Both the position numbers and the translations under genes were made by a program. From Rhabdornis inornatus (Eukaryota > Chordata > Aves > Passeriformes > Rhabdornithidae), in NCBI GenBank assembly GCA_013397075.1, contig VWZS01008197.1, positions 1,117,452 through 1,181,451 on the forward strand: a stretch of 64,000 bases of DNA, read 5' to 3'. Shown here piece by piece: positions 12,576 through 24,200 of the stretch. How positions within the stretch are numbered: the first letter of the stretch is position 1; every line of letters starts with the position of its first letter. Under the pieces are notes generated by a model. The model was not told the DNA's origin. It saw only the letters and a list, made by a program, of their open reading frames with translations, and made no database searches.

Positions 12576-14452
12576 GCCACTGTCTTGTTTGGTTTGTCAA
12601 GCCTTGGTCCTAGCCAAGTGTTTTACATTAAGACAGGGACCTCACTTGTTTGATGGCAAGCACGGCTATTGTAAATATAACCGATCTTAACCTAAACATA
12701 CCTGTAAAATTTCCTTGGTTAACATTATCAGATTTGTGTATAGGATGTAACTGTAAACAGCTTCAGCTCAGCTTATCATCTACAGCAAAATATGTCTCTA
12801 GTCAGTGGAGATGTAGGATTTCCAAGCAGATTTTCTCTTTGCTTCTTACTTGGGAGGGACTCACTCACCCTTTGTACATTCTGCCTTTGGCTTTCCACCT
12901 GTGGTAGTAATTTTTCTGTCACTCCTACTCTTTGCAAACAGTGCTGGGATGAACTGTTCCACTCATATTTGAACAATGAGCATGAAAAAGATTTTTTATT
13001 TTCACCAAGCTGGCTATTTTATAACAGTTGGTGACAACTGCCAAAAAGCTTAGATCCATCTGCCAGTCTCACCAACTCTCTCATCCTTAGGTCCATTCAT
13101 TAATGGAAAAGCAGCATGTGAGTGCTGATGTTTTTCCATAGCTAACATCCCCAGATACAATGAAAGCTAATGAATTTACTATGTTGTCAAACTAATTTAT
13201 TTAATGAGTTGAATACAAATGTTTTACTTAAACTAGCTGTTTACCAGTTATGGCAATAAGGTTTTAGTGAATATTGAAAATGTGTACAATAAAAGGCAAG
13301 AACAAAGAAACAAATCATGCAGGAGTTTTACCAAACAGGTCTCCTGAGACAGCACAAAGGAGCCACAATCATCCTCAGGAGCTCACCTTTTATGGATACT
13401 TTCTCTATGGGTCATTCATACCTTCCATGGGAAACAAAAAAGCCCAGAAAAATTAATCTGGAGACCACCAATAAAGTCAAAGACATTTTGGAACAATGTT
13501 TGCTTCTTATTGTCAAAGTGTTTATGATTGTGTGTCTCCTAAGCTAAAAATATTCCTGTTGCTTGAGTAATGCTCTTGGGGGAAAGGCAGGATAAAAGCC
13601 AAGCAGCTGCTTCCTTGAAGAATTTGACCCAGCCAAAGGATTTCCAGTTTCTTCAAAATGATTATTTTGGCTTGCCAGATTTAACACGGGGTCCAACCTG
13701 CTGACTACAAGTGATCCTGCCCTGGGTCAGTACTTGGTACTCGGTATCTTGGTGTGCAGTGGGAAAACTGTACCACAGTCTGCCAAATAAGGGAAGCTTA
13801 TAGCCCCAGCAAGAAGAAATTATTACAGTGCATCATTGCCATGAGACAATGATAATGGTTTTCCCATGGAATCAAGAACTCTCTGACAACAGCATAAAAT
13901 GAAACTGGCTCAAAGCACAAATTGGCCTGTGGTTCACTTGGTTTTCTGAGGACACAGGCAGCCCTGCACCACAAAAAAAAAAATATCTGTCTGCACATAC
14001 ACTGCAAACGCTTCTATTTATTTAGCTATGGACAAATTATTTTTCTGTGGGCAGATTTTGAATATGAATTAAGTTCCAGATCTGGCATTCTTTGATGAGA
14101 GTAATCAGCACTGAGGCCAATTGCAGGTCCCTAGTAGGACTAAAAGAGCAGTACACAACCAACATCCTCAGCCTCTGAAAGCTTTACCTTTACAAAGTAG
14201 AAATGAATAGTGACAAGCTGTCACAGCTTGAGGAGCACCACAAGGGAAAATGGGAGGTGAATGTCTCTGCACTTCTCCTGAAGTCAGAGAGCCAGTATCA
14301 CTCTGCATCCAATGCTTATATTGCCCTCGAATCCATACTGTGCCTAACCCTACACTAGTCCTGACATCAATAGAAAAAACATTCCAGAGTGGATAGAAGA
14401 GCAGTTTTATTGTCCTATTATACACCTTTATACATGGGTAGGGAGAGATTGG
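12576..14452. other. Unique DNA, no gene seen
   Basis: No gene was recognised. Around 13130-13240 the sequence has a balanced AT-rich texture with several TAAT cores (AGCTAATGAATTTACTATG) and could be a weakly conserved non-coding block. This is an impression only. Confidence 0.5.
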
Positions 14453-14530
14453 CACAGAATTGAAGAATAGTTGGGACTGGAAGGGACCTCTTGAAATCAG
14501 CTAGTTAAACCCCTGCTAAAGCAAGGTCAA
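14453..14530 (-). mobile_element. CR1 LINE 3' tail fragment, minus strand
   Basis: CACAGAATTGAAGAATAG, then TTGGGACTGGAAGGGACCTC, then a degenerate form of the CR1 block that ends in CAACCCCCTGCT, here TTAAACCCCTGCTAAAG. These are in the order expected for the reverse complement of a CR1 3' end. Only about 80 bp remains and it is more diverged than the copy at 547. Confidence 0.85.
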
Positions 14531-17500
14531 GTTGGGATTTTTCGTTGTCTTAGGAATTTTTGTTTATTTGTTTTTTAACAAGTAATGCAGGATACTTTCA
14601 TGAGAAAAAAAATAAATACCTGAGTGTAGAGTCTGCAAGGATGGTATTGGAAGCTTGAGAAAAGAGGGTAAAATCTGACAGCCTCATCTGTATTATCCAG
14701 CAAAGAAGTGCTCACAAAGAGTGATTCAACCTGTCACCAGAACAAACCTGGATCCCTTCAAGAGCAATTCTGGAATGAGCTGGTGTCTGTGGAGCAGAAA
14801 ACATGAGCTCCAAAATCTGGGGAAATGACAGAACTCCATGATTTTACCCCACAGATTTGTGGGGATGCATGAGAGGGTCCTAATGCACCAGCACCCACCT
14901 CCCTCTGCAAAAAGGGCTTTTCTCACTCTGACTGAGCTCTGTGTGAGCTGGATGCTTCCTGAGCATTTGTTACCCTCCATGTGTGCTCACACAAGATGCC
15001 AGGGCCTCAGTGCCAGAACAAGTGTCTTGCTTGCTCTTCTGTCACCACAGCTTTGCCTTCACACTCCTGACTGAAATAGCTGTGCTGGCAGAATCCAGGG
15101 TAGATCTGTGCTTAGTTCCTGGAAACAAAGGAAAAGCACTTAGGGGAAAAGAATGTTTGAATAAATTTGAAACGTGCTGAAGACTGAAATACAGGATAAA
15201 ATTTAGATCTCTATTGTTGTTACATAGCTTGACATCTGAATTCTTGCTATTCTATTCAGGTTCAAAATCCCTCACCTCATTGTGATCACTGAGTGCTTGT
15301 TGGCACGGGTTGAGATTTTCAAAGGACTGTAAAGGAGGATGAATTTCAGCGAGATTTTGGCAGCTGAATCTCCCATGATATCTTGATAATTCCAGTACAC
15401 AAAATAAGTTTTTATTATATTTTAATTAGCTCCTATTTTATTCCAAGGATCTTTTAAAGTAGTTAGGGTTCAAACACCAGAAATCAGTCTATCGTGCTAA
15501 GAAATTATTGTTGATGTTAGATCCCTTTCTAAGATTAACAATTGCATCACCAAACACACAAGCACACACAGGACATACTGCCCATGTGAAAATCACAGTC
15601 CATCTGAGGGTAAGGAGACATAGTATTAAGTAAACAGAGAAGGCCACTTTGAACAATTTCTCCCCAGACTGAAATAAAGGACCAACTTTGAAAAAAAAAA
15701 AAATCACAGATGGCAAGGCTCCGGCTAAAGAAAATCTAGTTATAGCAGAGGAGGAAAACATATGTTCCAGATACATCCTATAAATAGATTAGGTACTCTT
15801 ATGGGATATATCAGTATTCAAAACAGCAGCAATAGAAAAGGCCAGAATAAATGCGCAGGTTTTGGGAGGTTTTCTTGAGTCCCATCAGTCTCCTGCATGC
15901 ATCTAGTGGCATTACAGAAGATGTTTTTCTTTTATATAATTTTATGTTTTAAAATCGAGTGTTTGATTCAAAATAAAGCTAATTTGCATTGGCATAGTGA
16001 CTTAACTCACTGTTGTATTATTACTGTGTAAGCAGGTGTACCAGCAACTGCAAATAAATGCTTGCTGGTGGAATCCCAGCAGGGTTTCTGATGAGTTTTC
16101 ATTTTGTTGAACCTCACCCAGGAAATCATTGTGTAAAAAGCTTTGCTCTTAGTTCTTTGCTTGAAACATTATTTAGCTACACCTGGCCAAATTCATGACA
16201 ATTATACTAACTGTCCATAGAGGACACAGGAAAAATCCCATGCCTTTTTAAATCATTGTCTCAAAACTCATGTATGAGAAGTGAAAATATCCCCCTCAGA
16301 TTAATATGCACAATGAGACTTCTGATCCAAGTGCTGTTCACTCTATAACCTACATAGAGAAAGATAAAATGAAAGCTTTAAGGTGAAATCTAGGATACTC
16401 AGCACTGGAATATTCTAAGTGAAAGTATTTTAGAGTGAAATATGTAATTCAAAGCAAAAGTATTTCTTATTATAATGGTTTTGGCAAGACGTTTGATCAT
16501 GTTGCTAGAGTTCATTTCCATTTTGTTATTTGGGCTGAGAGCATCTCTGATTATTCTGGTCTTTGAGGCTTATTTGATTCAATTCAAAATACCTAAGAAA
16601 TGCTGCAATGGGCACTGCATGTCCCACATTCTACAGTCTCCCATGAAGGAGCTATTTAGGTCAATCTTTCCTACCTACAGCAAAAAGGAGGAAAAAAGTT
16701 TTCAGTAAAAGGCTTGAGAATAGCTATTGGTTCTTTCATATAGATCCTCAAGATTAACCACCAAAAGAACATACAAAACCCACTGCTAATATTATATAAA
16801 GATTTGAGTCACCTTCAGATATGACCAGGGTGATTATTTGAAAGCCAGCAAACAAGATTAAAATGAATATTTCCCTTTTCTGCACTAGCAAGTGACCATT
16901 TACCAAAGAGTGGGAATTGAAATGAGTTTACCTATTGATTGCCATGAATGTTTACAAATTCTTCTAATTGATAATGATGAAAATTTCCATCCAATGTAAA
17001 AAAATTGATAAAGTTCCTTAAAAAAAGACTGCTATGAAAGGTTCTATAGAGGAACTGCACCAATATTTGCAAAGCATACTGACCTACTTTTTTTTAAATC
17101 CCACTCTAAAAAAAAATCTATACACTCAAGGCAATATGAAGTTTTTTCCAGCTTAAAGCTAAATTTACCTTCCTGCTTAATTCCAAAATGACATTCTATT
17201 GCACAAAATGACTTACCAGTGATGTTCACATCACTGGGCAGACTTCCTGCAGCATCAGGAAGGGACCAACCTAACCCCTGCACCAGCATTAGGTGTCACC
17301 TGCCAGCAGCTGGGGGAACTGGTCCCTTGGTATGATTTATAAGGGCACCATTCCAAGCTCCATTCAATTCAGCATATCAGATTAAACAAACAAAAAAAAA
17401 AATAAAACATCCATCCTGTGAACAGTCTCTGCTTCACAGCTCAGCTTTTAGTACTTACAGCTTTCAATACCATGGCAAGATTTGCAGATGCATCTCACCC

Positions 17501-18469
17501 TGCTGAGAAACCCTGATTTGGAAGGACAACCTACCCGAACCAGAGATCATCACGGATGTCAAGCTTCTGGATATCACTTCAAGATGCTTTTCAACTGTGG
17601 AAATAGTTATGCATGGCCAAAGGAATAGAAAGAGGGTAGCACAGCCACTTTAATATCTACATGCAGACCTAACTCCTTTTAAAATCCGTATGGAATTCTT
17701 TGAGGAGGTTCCTACGTGTATTAAAGAAGTCACCATTTACTTTGGAAATGTAAATCTCTCACACCACTTAACTTCTTTTTCATGGTTTATCATTAACTTG
17801 CCTTTCATTTCAAACAAGCAGCAGGGTGTGAAGCAGAGTATAGAGCACAAGGTATTTTTAGGAAGCCATTATGTGGGTACTACCTTTTCTAGAATGTGAA
17901 ACGGAGTTTTTTTACTTCACAGTGCCACCACTCATTTGGGGAATGCGGCTGTAGGCGCCATTGTACAGGTGCTTTGGAAGGGCCTCTCCTGGGAGTCAGC
18001 TGTGATTGCAGCCTCTCATCTCTCTAAAAAGTACCTGCTTCTGTTTTTCAGCTCCTGCTGATCTCAGCACTCAGCTAAACGTCCTGTTCCCTGCAGGGGC
18101 TATTTTCCCCAGAAAAGCAAGCTCCTGGTACCTTCTGGCTGCTGACTTGGCTCTGCAGGAAGTTATCTTCCAGCTCTGTGATCCCACTCGCCTGCAAGCA
18201 GAGCAGGGGCAGGAGCTGCTACTTCTCCTGCAAGCAAAATTTCCATCTATTTACAGAGCTGTGATTCACAAATCGTGAGAACTCCAGATTTAGCAGAACA
18301 AATTATAGAAAATCAGAAGTCCTGCTCCTTCTTCCCACTTGGCCTCAGGTCCCAAGAGAAGCCTGAGCCTCAGCAAAAGCAAGAACCCACCAACTCACCA
18401 GAAGCCATGTGCAGACTGGGGAAACCTAGCTTCAGGAGAAAATTTTATTTTTTGAGGAGGGGGTTGTGT
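14531..18469. other. Unique DNA, no gene seen
   Basis: No gene was recognised. Slightly GC-richer patches at 14720-15180 and 17930-18420 yield frames of 60-95 codons without domain content. An acceptor-like TTCTGTTTTTCAG occurs near 18040-18052, but I see no supporting donor or recognisable peptide. Segment 16820-17000 has a texture resembling conserved non-coding DNA, with ATTGATTGCC and TTCTAATTGATAATG. Confidence 0.5.
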
Positions 18470-18542
18470 GTGGTTTTGATTTTTTTTTTAATAGTTTCTT
18501 TTTGTTTTGGTTTGGGTTTTTTTGTGTTGTTGTTTTTTTTTT
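18470..18542. repeat. T/G-rich low-complexity tract
   Basis: T runs mixed with GTTTTGGTTTGGG-like and TTGTGTTGTTG segments over about 70 bases. It accounts for the hydrophobic FFF-rich end of the frame at 18275-18544. Confidence 0.85.
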
Positions 18543-19457
18543 AATTGAATTAGTAAAGTAATGAGAAAGCAAGCATGTGAAACATGCAGTTCATTTAAGA
18601 AGAAACATGTAAACAGAATTCTTATCAGGCCATCCTGGAGATGTGATTGTTACCTGGACAAAAATGCTTTATCTTCCTTACTGAGTTCTGCACGATAGAC
18701 TGACTGGCAGAGCTATTAATTGATTCTTTGTATTTCTGATCTCACTAGGGCCAGCAAGCATTCCTAATGGTTTCTAATTCCTCATCATGACATCCATTAT
18801 GTTCACCTCTGAGATGTCTAAATGAATTCCGTGTATAATGGCAATGTTATGTAAAATGCAACATGACAGGAATACTTAGAATTGTTCAGAGCTCTGCTGT
18901 GGAAACCAACCTTATTTGTGCTAGCCTTCCAATATGGGATTTGCATGTTTTGGTTTTCTACAGGCACATTGAGAAACTCGACTATGTAAGGGTTTAGACG
19001 TTGCAGGTGGGGCAGTGTTGTAGCCCTTGTGGCTCCACAGAAAACCAAACACAGACTAAAATAATCTATACAGGAAGAACAGGCATGCTGACAGAGATTG
19101 TTTGACATTAGAAAGGCACAGCTACAGCTGCCTACTCTTTGTTAAAATGTCTACAGTAAATCTGGGCTAATGCTCACATGCGAAACAAAGAACTACCACA
19201 GGACACTCAAATAGGAGAAATAGATTCTGAAAGGTGTCAATTTGAGTAATTTAACTGCAGCAAAGGAAAAATAAAACAGTTCTCTAAAATCTGAGCCTTT
19301 CAATTACACAAAGCAGCTGTGAGAAAATCTAGCCTTTCTTTGAAGCAGAAAAACAAGACAATTGTATGATATAGGCAAGACACTGTATTCCTAAAATACA
19401 TTCTTAGCTTATCTATTAAAGTGTCAATAAAAGAATCAAATCTATTCTTTCTTAACT
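18543..19457. other. Unique DNA, no gene seen
   Basis: Ordinary AT-rich sequence between a low-complexity tract and a CR1 tail. The 96-codon minus-strand frame at 18818-19108 has no recognisable features. Confidence 0.5.
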
Positions 19458-19539
19458 TGACCTCTCAAGAGAGCAGGTTGGACTAGATAATCTTTAGAAA
19501 TCTTTTCGACTTTTAAAGTCATGAATCTGTGAATCTGTG
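19458..19539 (+). mobile_element. CR1 LINE 3' tail fragment, plus strand
   Basis: GAGCAGGTTGGACTAGATAA, then a diverged CCTTCCAACC-equivalent block, then GAATCTGTGAATCTGTG. This is the usual 3' order of avian CR1, which ends in repeated ATTCTGTG-type octamers. About 80 bp is retained, and divergence in the middle indicates an older insertion. Confidence 0.88.
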
Positions 19540-20754
19540 TTGTAGTTTCCAGCATGGCAAAATGACCTGTATTCATGGAAAAGTGTACCACTCATTGGTT
19601 CATTGGTGTTATTTCGCTCTGGTTCCAAACAGGAGCTCCCTCATGGGGCTCACCCAGCCTGGGAAGGTAGGATAAGAACCACTCACCATGTGAGCAAATT
19701 GTAAAATCCAGAGAGCCTCTACAGGTCATGGTTATGTGGGAAAGTTGGCAAGACACTGTTTCAGGAGTTGTAGGATGCGTAACTCAAAAGGTGTGCCAAA
19801 GCATGCTGAAAATAAACTTAATGTATTCTTCTCCACTGAGAGGAGGGAATCCGAGTTTCCCTTGGGTTTACCAAACGTCTGAGTACAACTGCCTGGGCTG
19901 AAAAACACAATGTGAAGAACAATATGAACACAAAATGAGTATTTGTGATGCAACTTTCTCCAACATATCTGAGAAAGAGACCCACAGCATAGTTGACACT
20001 CCATTCACAAACAGATTAACTACTAGAATGTGAACACAGAGAAGAATTAATTTTTTGGTTTGCACTAATATGTATGATCTCACAAAAATCTGAAAGCCCT
20101 ATCTTTTTTTTTTTTGTCAGACAAACTGCTAGTAAAAGACTTTTTATAATGAAAAAGATATTATATTAATTATCTCTTATAATGAGAAAGAGATATTATA
20201 TTAAACTGATGCCACTTTAACAGCACCTAGATCATCGGTTCCTTCATATAATCACAAAAACAATAGATCCTTGCCCAAAACATATCATAACAGAAATCTG
20301 TGGAGAATGTCTGGGGGCCAAAACTGGCAAAATATAAGGTAGGAGCGGAAAGATTAATTTTTTTTTCTGAATTTTGTTTTATATTATAAATTTTGGAATT
20401 TGGATCTCACTCTAGTCTTTCTCAGCAGAAGCTCTGAATCCAATCAAAGTGCAGACAGAATAGGTTGTGGGTTGAATACACTAAATGAACAGCAGCAAAT
20501 TGTCAGGTTCTTATGATACTTAGGCAGCATTTTAGGTGGAATTTTAAGAATAAAATACCCTTGCTACTAATAGTATTGTATAATTTCTTTGCATCCCCAT
20601 TGGGTTACTGTGATGTGGCCAAATATCAAAAGGATTTGAGGATCTGACATCTATGAAACGTCAAGTCCATAAATCCACCAGGAAAAGGAGTAGAAGCATT
20701 ATCAAGGAACAGATGGACTGCTGCACAAACAGGAAAGAAAAATCAACACACCCT
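19540..20754. other. Unique DNA, no gene seen
   Basis: No gene was recognised. It contains the local duplication at 20144-20204 and a T run near 20104-20115. Confidence 0.5.
20144..20204. repeat. Imperfect direct repeat of about 27 bp, two copies
   Basis: TTATAATGAAAAAGATATTA followed by TATTAA (20144-20169) is repeated as TTATAATGAGAAAGAGATAT followed by TATATTAA (20177-20204). Seven bases separate the copies. The second copy has a 2-bp insertion. Confidence 0.85.
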
Positions 20755-21200
20755 CTGAAGGGGAAGTCCAGACTCACAGATTGTTGGATTTTTTGAAGGA
20801 GTGAAAAGCATATGGATAAAAGATGTCTTGTTGATGCTAATCTTCATGGCTCTCAGAAAAGCTCTCACCATTGGCTCTAAAGGAAAGTATACAACCACGA
20901 AATAAGAGAAAAGGCTCTTCCATAAATAAATAATTGTTCAAAAGAAAGGAAAAAGGTAAGAGTAAATGGGAAGTTTTCATAGCATAGGAAAAGTCCACAG
21001 GGTTCTACTCTTTTCCTTTCCAGCATATTCATAGGTGATCTGGGAAAAGGCCATGAGAAAAATTTGCTGATGATACCAAGTTATTAAGGATGGTCATACA
21101 GATTAAGACCCAGTGAACCAAATGAGAAAGTAGCCAATATTAATGGCAGTTTATATTCAAGACGGGTAAATGCAAAGCCTTGCACAGAAATAATTCTAGT
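20755..21200 (+). mobile_element. Old CR1-type LINE ORF2 relic (reverse transcriptase)
   Basis: Translation at 21063-21083 gives FADDTKL, the catalytic (motif C) block of LINE reverse transcriptases in its CR1 form. In the same frame 34 codons later, 21165-21185 gives GKCKALH, matching the CR1 GKCKVLH block. Upstream, about 20990-21045, FIGDLGK resembles the FINDLD segment before motif C. Around 20765-20880, remnants of GFFEGV, HMDK and a decayed SKAF-like block suggest motif A. Motif A to motif C is shorter than expected, and stops and frameshifts are present, so there are deletions and the copy is dead. Both ends are uncertain, and similarity may continue to about 21.7 kb. Confidence 0.8.
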
Positions 21201-24200
21201 TTGATATATGAAATGTTCAGTTCTAAGATGCCTATTACTATTTGGGAATGAGAACTTGCAGGGATAGCATATCTTAACTGAATGCTTGCCAGTGTGTGGT
21301 AAAAAAACCCCAAACAAATAGAAAAGAGAGCATAACTGTGTAAATCTGTAACACACACACCATTAGAAATTATGTAAAAGCCTGATCATCTGTAGCCTGG
21401 AAAAAGTAACGTGATAAAGATTCAGGCAGGAGCAAAAAAGGGGTGTGAAAGGAATTTAATTTGAAAAATTAAAAACAATAGAAGATGCAATCAATAAAAT
21501 CATGAGTGGCATTAATAGAATTCTGAAGAAAGCATTATATCTTTCTACATTAGAACTAGGAAAGTAGGTATTACATGCAAAATGCAAAACAAAGAATCCT
21601 CTCCCCATTAAGATGTCGGACTTACAGGATGATGTGAATGTTAAAAATTCAGATGCCTCCTACAGGTTAAATTCTTGAGAGAAAGAAATTTTCTCACCTT
21701 ATATGAAAAGAAATAGCCTCTGACACAGGCAGTTCTTCAGCCACAAACTTTCAGAGTTTGAGAAGAAATTCTGCACATAATGTAATTACTACACCCTTCA
21801 ATTCACGTGTAATGTCCAGTGTCAAATATTACCTCATTGAACTGAAGTATTACACACTATGACTATTCTTATGTCCTTATCCTAAGCATTTCTCAGGCAA
21901 ATGAGGAAAATGAATCCAAGAAAATGTGGCAAATTAACCAGACACTACAGAGCTGAAGTGAAACTTGAAACATAAATGTAAGAATATTTTAATGTACAAG
22001 ACATACTTCCCAATTAATTTGTATTGGATGTTTAATGACATTTATTTACTTCTTTTTTTGATAGTTCTTAGCTGTCTGCAGGAAAAAGTTGAATCTGAAG
22101 GTGAAGATACTAAGGAAGGTCAGGTAAAGATCACAAAGAAAAACAGTAAAGAGGATTTCCAGAACAAAGAACAGCTATTCTGAGTTTAAAAGACTATGTG
22201 AAATATAAAAAGAAAAGAATAGCAGAAGGATACAAATGCACAGCTGAGATTTCTAAACAGAAAGGGTGAATGAATTGTTAAAAACCCTTTTTTATCATTC
22301 TTCAGAATTGTGAATCTGACACTACTTACACAAGAAAGGACAGACTAAACCACTTCTTGCTTTTACCCTTCTCTTAAAAGCTTAAAAAAGATGCCTACAA
22401 AATTATTTAGGTAAATTGGTACAATAGCTTTCAGAGAAATCAAATTAAAACTTCAACTCTTTATGTATCCACACTTCCAGCATTTGAGAACAAGAAACAA
22501 GTAAATCTGGCTTAGCAAAGCCAGGCTTTATTCTTCCTTCCTTATAATGTTCTTTTTGTGAAACACTTTTTAAAAATAGATTTCTGGAAGATTCTCTACA
22601 TAATCACATCACTGAAAATCCTACTGGGCAGCTGTCACTTAAACTATCCAGCACAGGCACTGTGGGCTCTGTATATGTGGTATTTTCTACAGTAAATTCT
22701 TATAAGAAGTAATTTTTATAGTCATTAGAGGTTTAATTGATGACGCCAAAAACATTTAGTTTCTCTTACGTGAAGAACTATTACATATGTCATCGTAAAG
22801 ACTAAAATCGTGTATACTTCATTAAAGCCGAAATGGCAGAATCAGGATAGACACACTGGAAATGTAAGGCTTTGAATATAACATTTTTATATTCTTTTTC
22901 AAAATACAAAGTCCTTGAAGTAGGGAAAAAAAATTAGGAGGAACTTCTTAATTGTTACCTTGGCAAACTCCCTTTACAAAATCAAAAAGAGATAAACCTA
23001 CAAGGAAGGAGGAAAACGGAAGACAATTGTCATAGCAACCAGTTAAGGACATATTTAACACAGGAAACAATCTGATTAATCTCCTTTTTTAAGGACCACA
23101 GGACATACAGAACTACCCAATTAAGTAGCATGACATTTTTTTTAAAGATAGTATACTAAATCTCACTTTAAAATTTGTAGTTTAGTTGCAGAGCTTTTGA
23201 TTTATTCACTGCATATACAGCCTATAGGACCATAAACAAAAATAAACAAAAATAAAAATAGCCAGGTCTTCTGTTTGTTTAAATTCCCTAGATCATAATT
23301 AAGCCCAAATATTTTTGTCAGGCAACAATGAAAAGGTGATAATACTTTTAAAATCAGGAGTAGATACTTTTGCACTGAAAATAAGGGTATTAGAAGATTA
23401 AACTAGTCCAGGTGCAGAGACTAGAAATATAACCCAAATTATCCTTTCTCATTTTGTTGCAAGCCAACTTACTCTGCTACAAAACTCTTGGTAGCTTGGA
23501 GTAATACCTTCAATCCATAAAACCACACTTTTGTTTTAATATTGACACCAGCCATTCCCTTAGTTTCAGTCTCAGTTTTACCACATGCATTAATCAAACA
23601 CTGCTATGTTTTGAAGCTGAGGATAAAACACAGACCCTTATTTACTTTTCCTTTGGGTATAATCTTGCTCCAAGTGACGCTTTATGGGCTGTGCCTCTGA
23701 AGGAGGGACTTTCAGTCACTACACATCGAAAGACTCATTAGCAGCTCTGGATGGAGAACACTGTTGCTCATTAGTGAAGCTTTATTGCAAACAGAAGAGC
23801 AGGAGACAGCAAACATATAATAAACTTTTCCACCCCTCTTAAAGAAAGCCAAAGTATTTAGCATAGAAGCCTGATCTTCGAAGAGAAAGCTAAAAATCTT
23901 GCAAAAAGAGAAGACTTTCTTCTGCTAGTAAATAGTTTTGATATTTTTCCTATGTTTTCAGCACAGGAGAATTTGCTCCAATAAAAGATTGTTTGCTATT
24001 CCTCAAGTTTTCAAAAACAAACTGCATTTCCTACAAATCCTTTCCACTGTGTAGCTATTAATACTGAAAAAGTCAAGCAAAAATACTGCATGAGATAAAT
24101 AAAAAGGGTGTTTGTTACATTATTGAAGCCTGCAATTACTTTCTAGTAAGTTAAATGCATCTATTTCAGATCCTTCAGGAAAAAGGCCTATTATTGCAAC

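Noticed and set aside
12394..12690. Poly-F and poly-K frames
   Set aside because: They come from the T-rich simple repeat at 12521-12575.
15259..15275. tRNA B-box-like GGTTCAAAATCC
   Set aside because: No matching A box or cloverleaf-forming arms were found around it.
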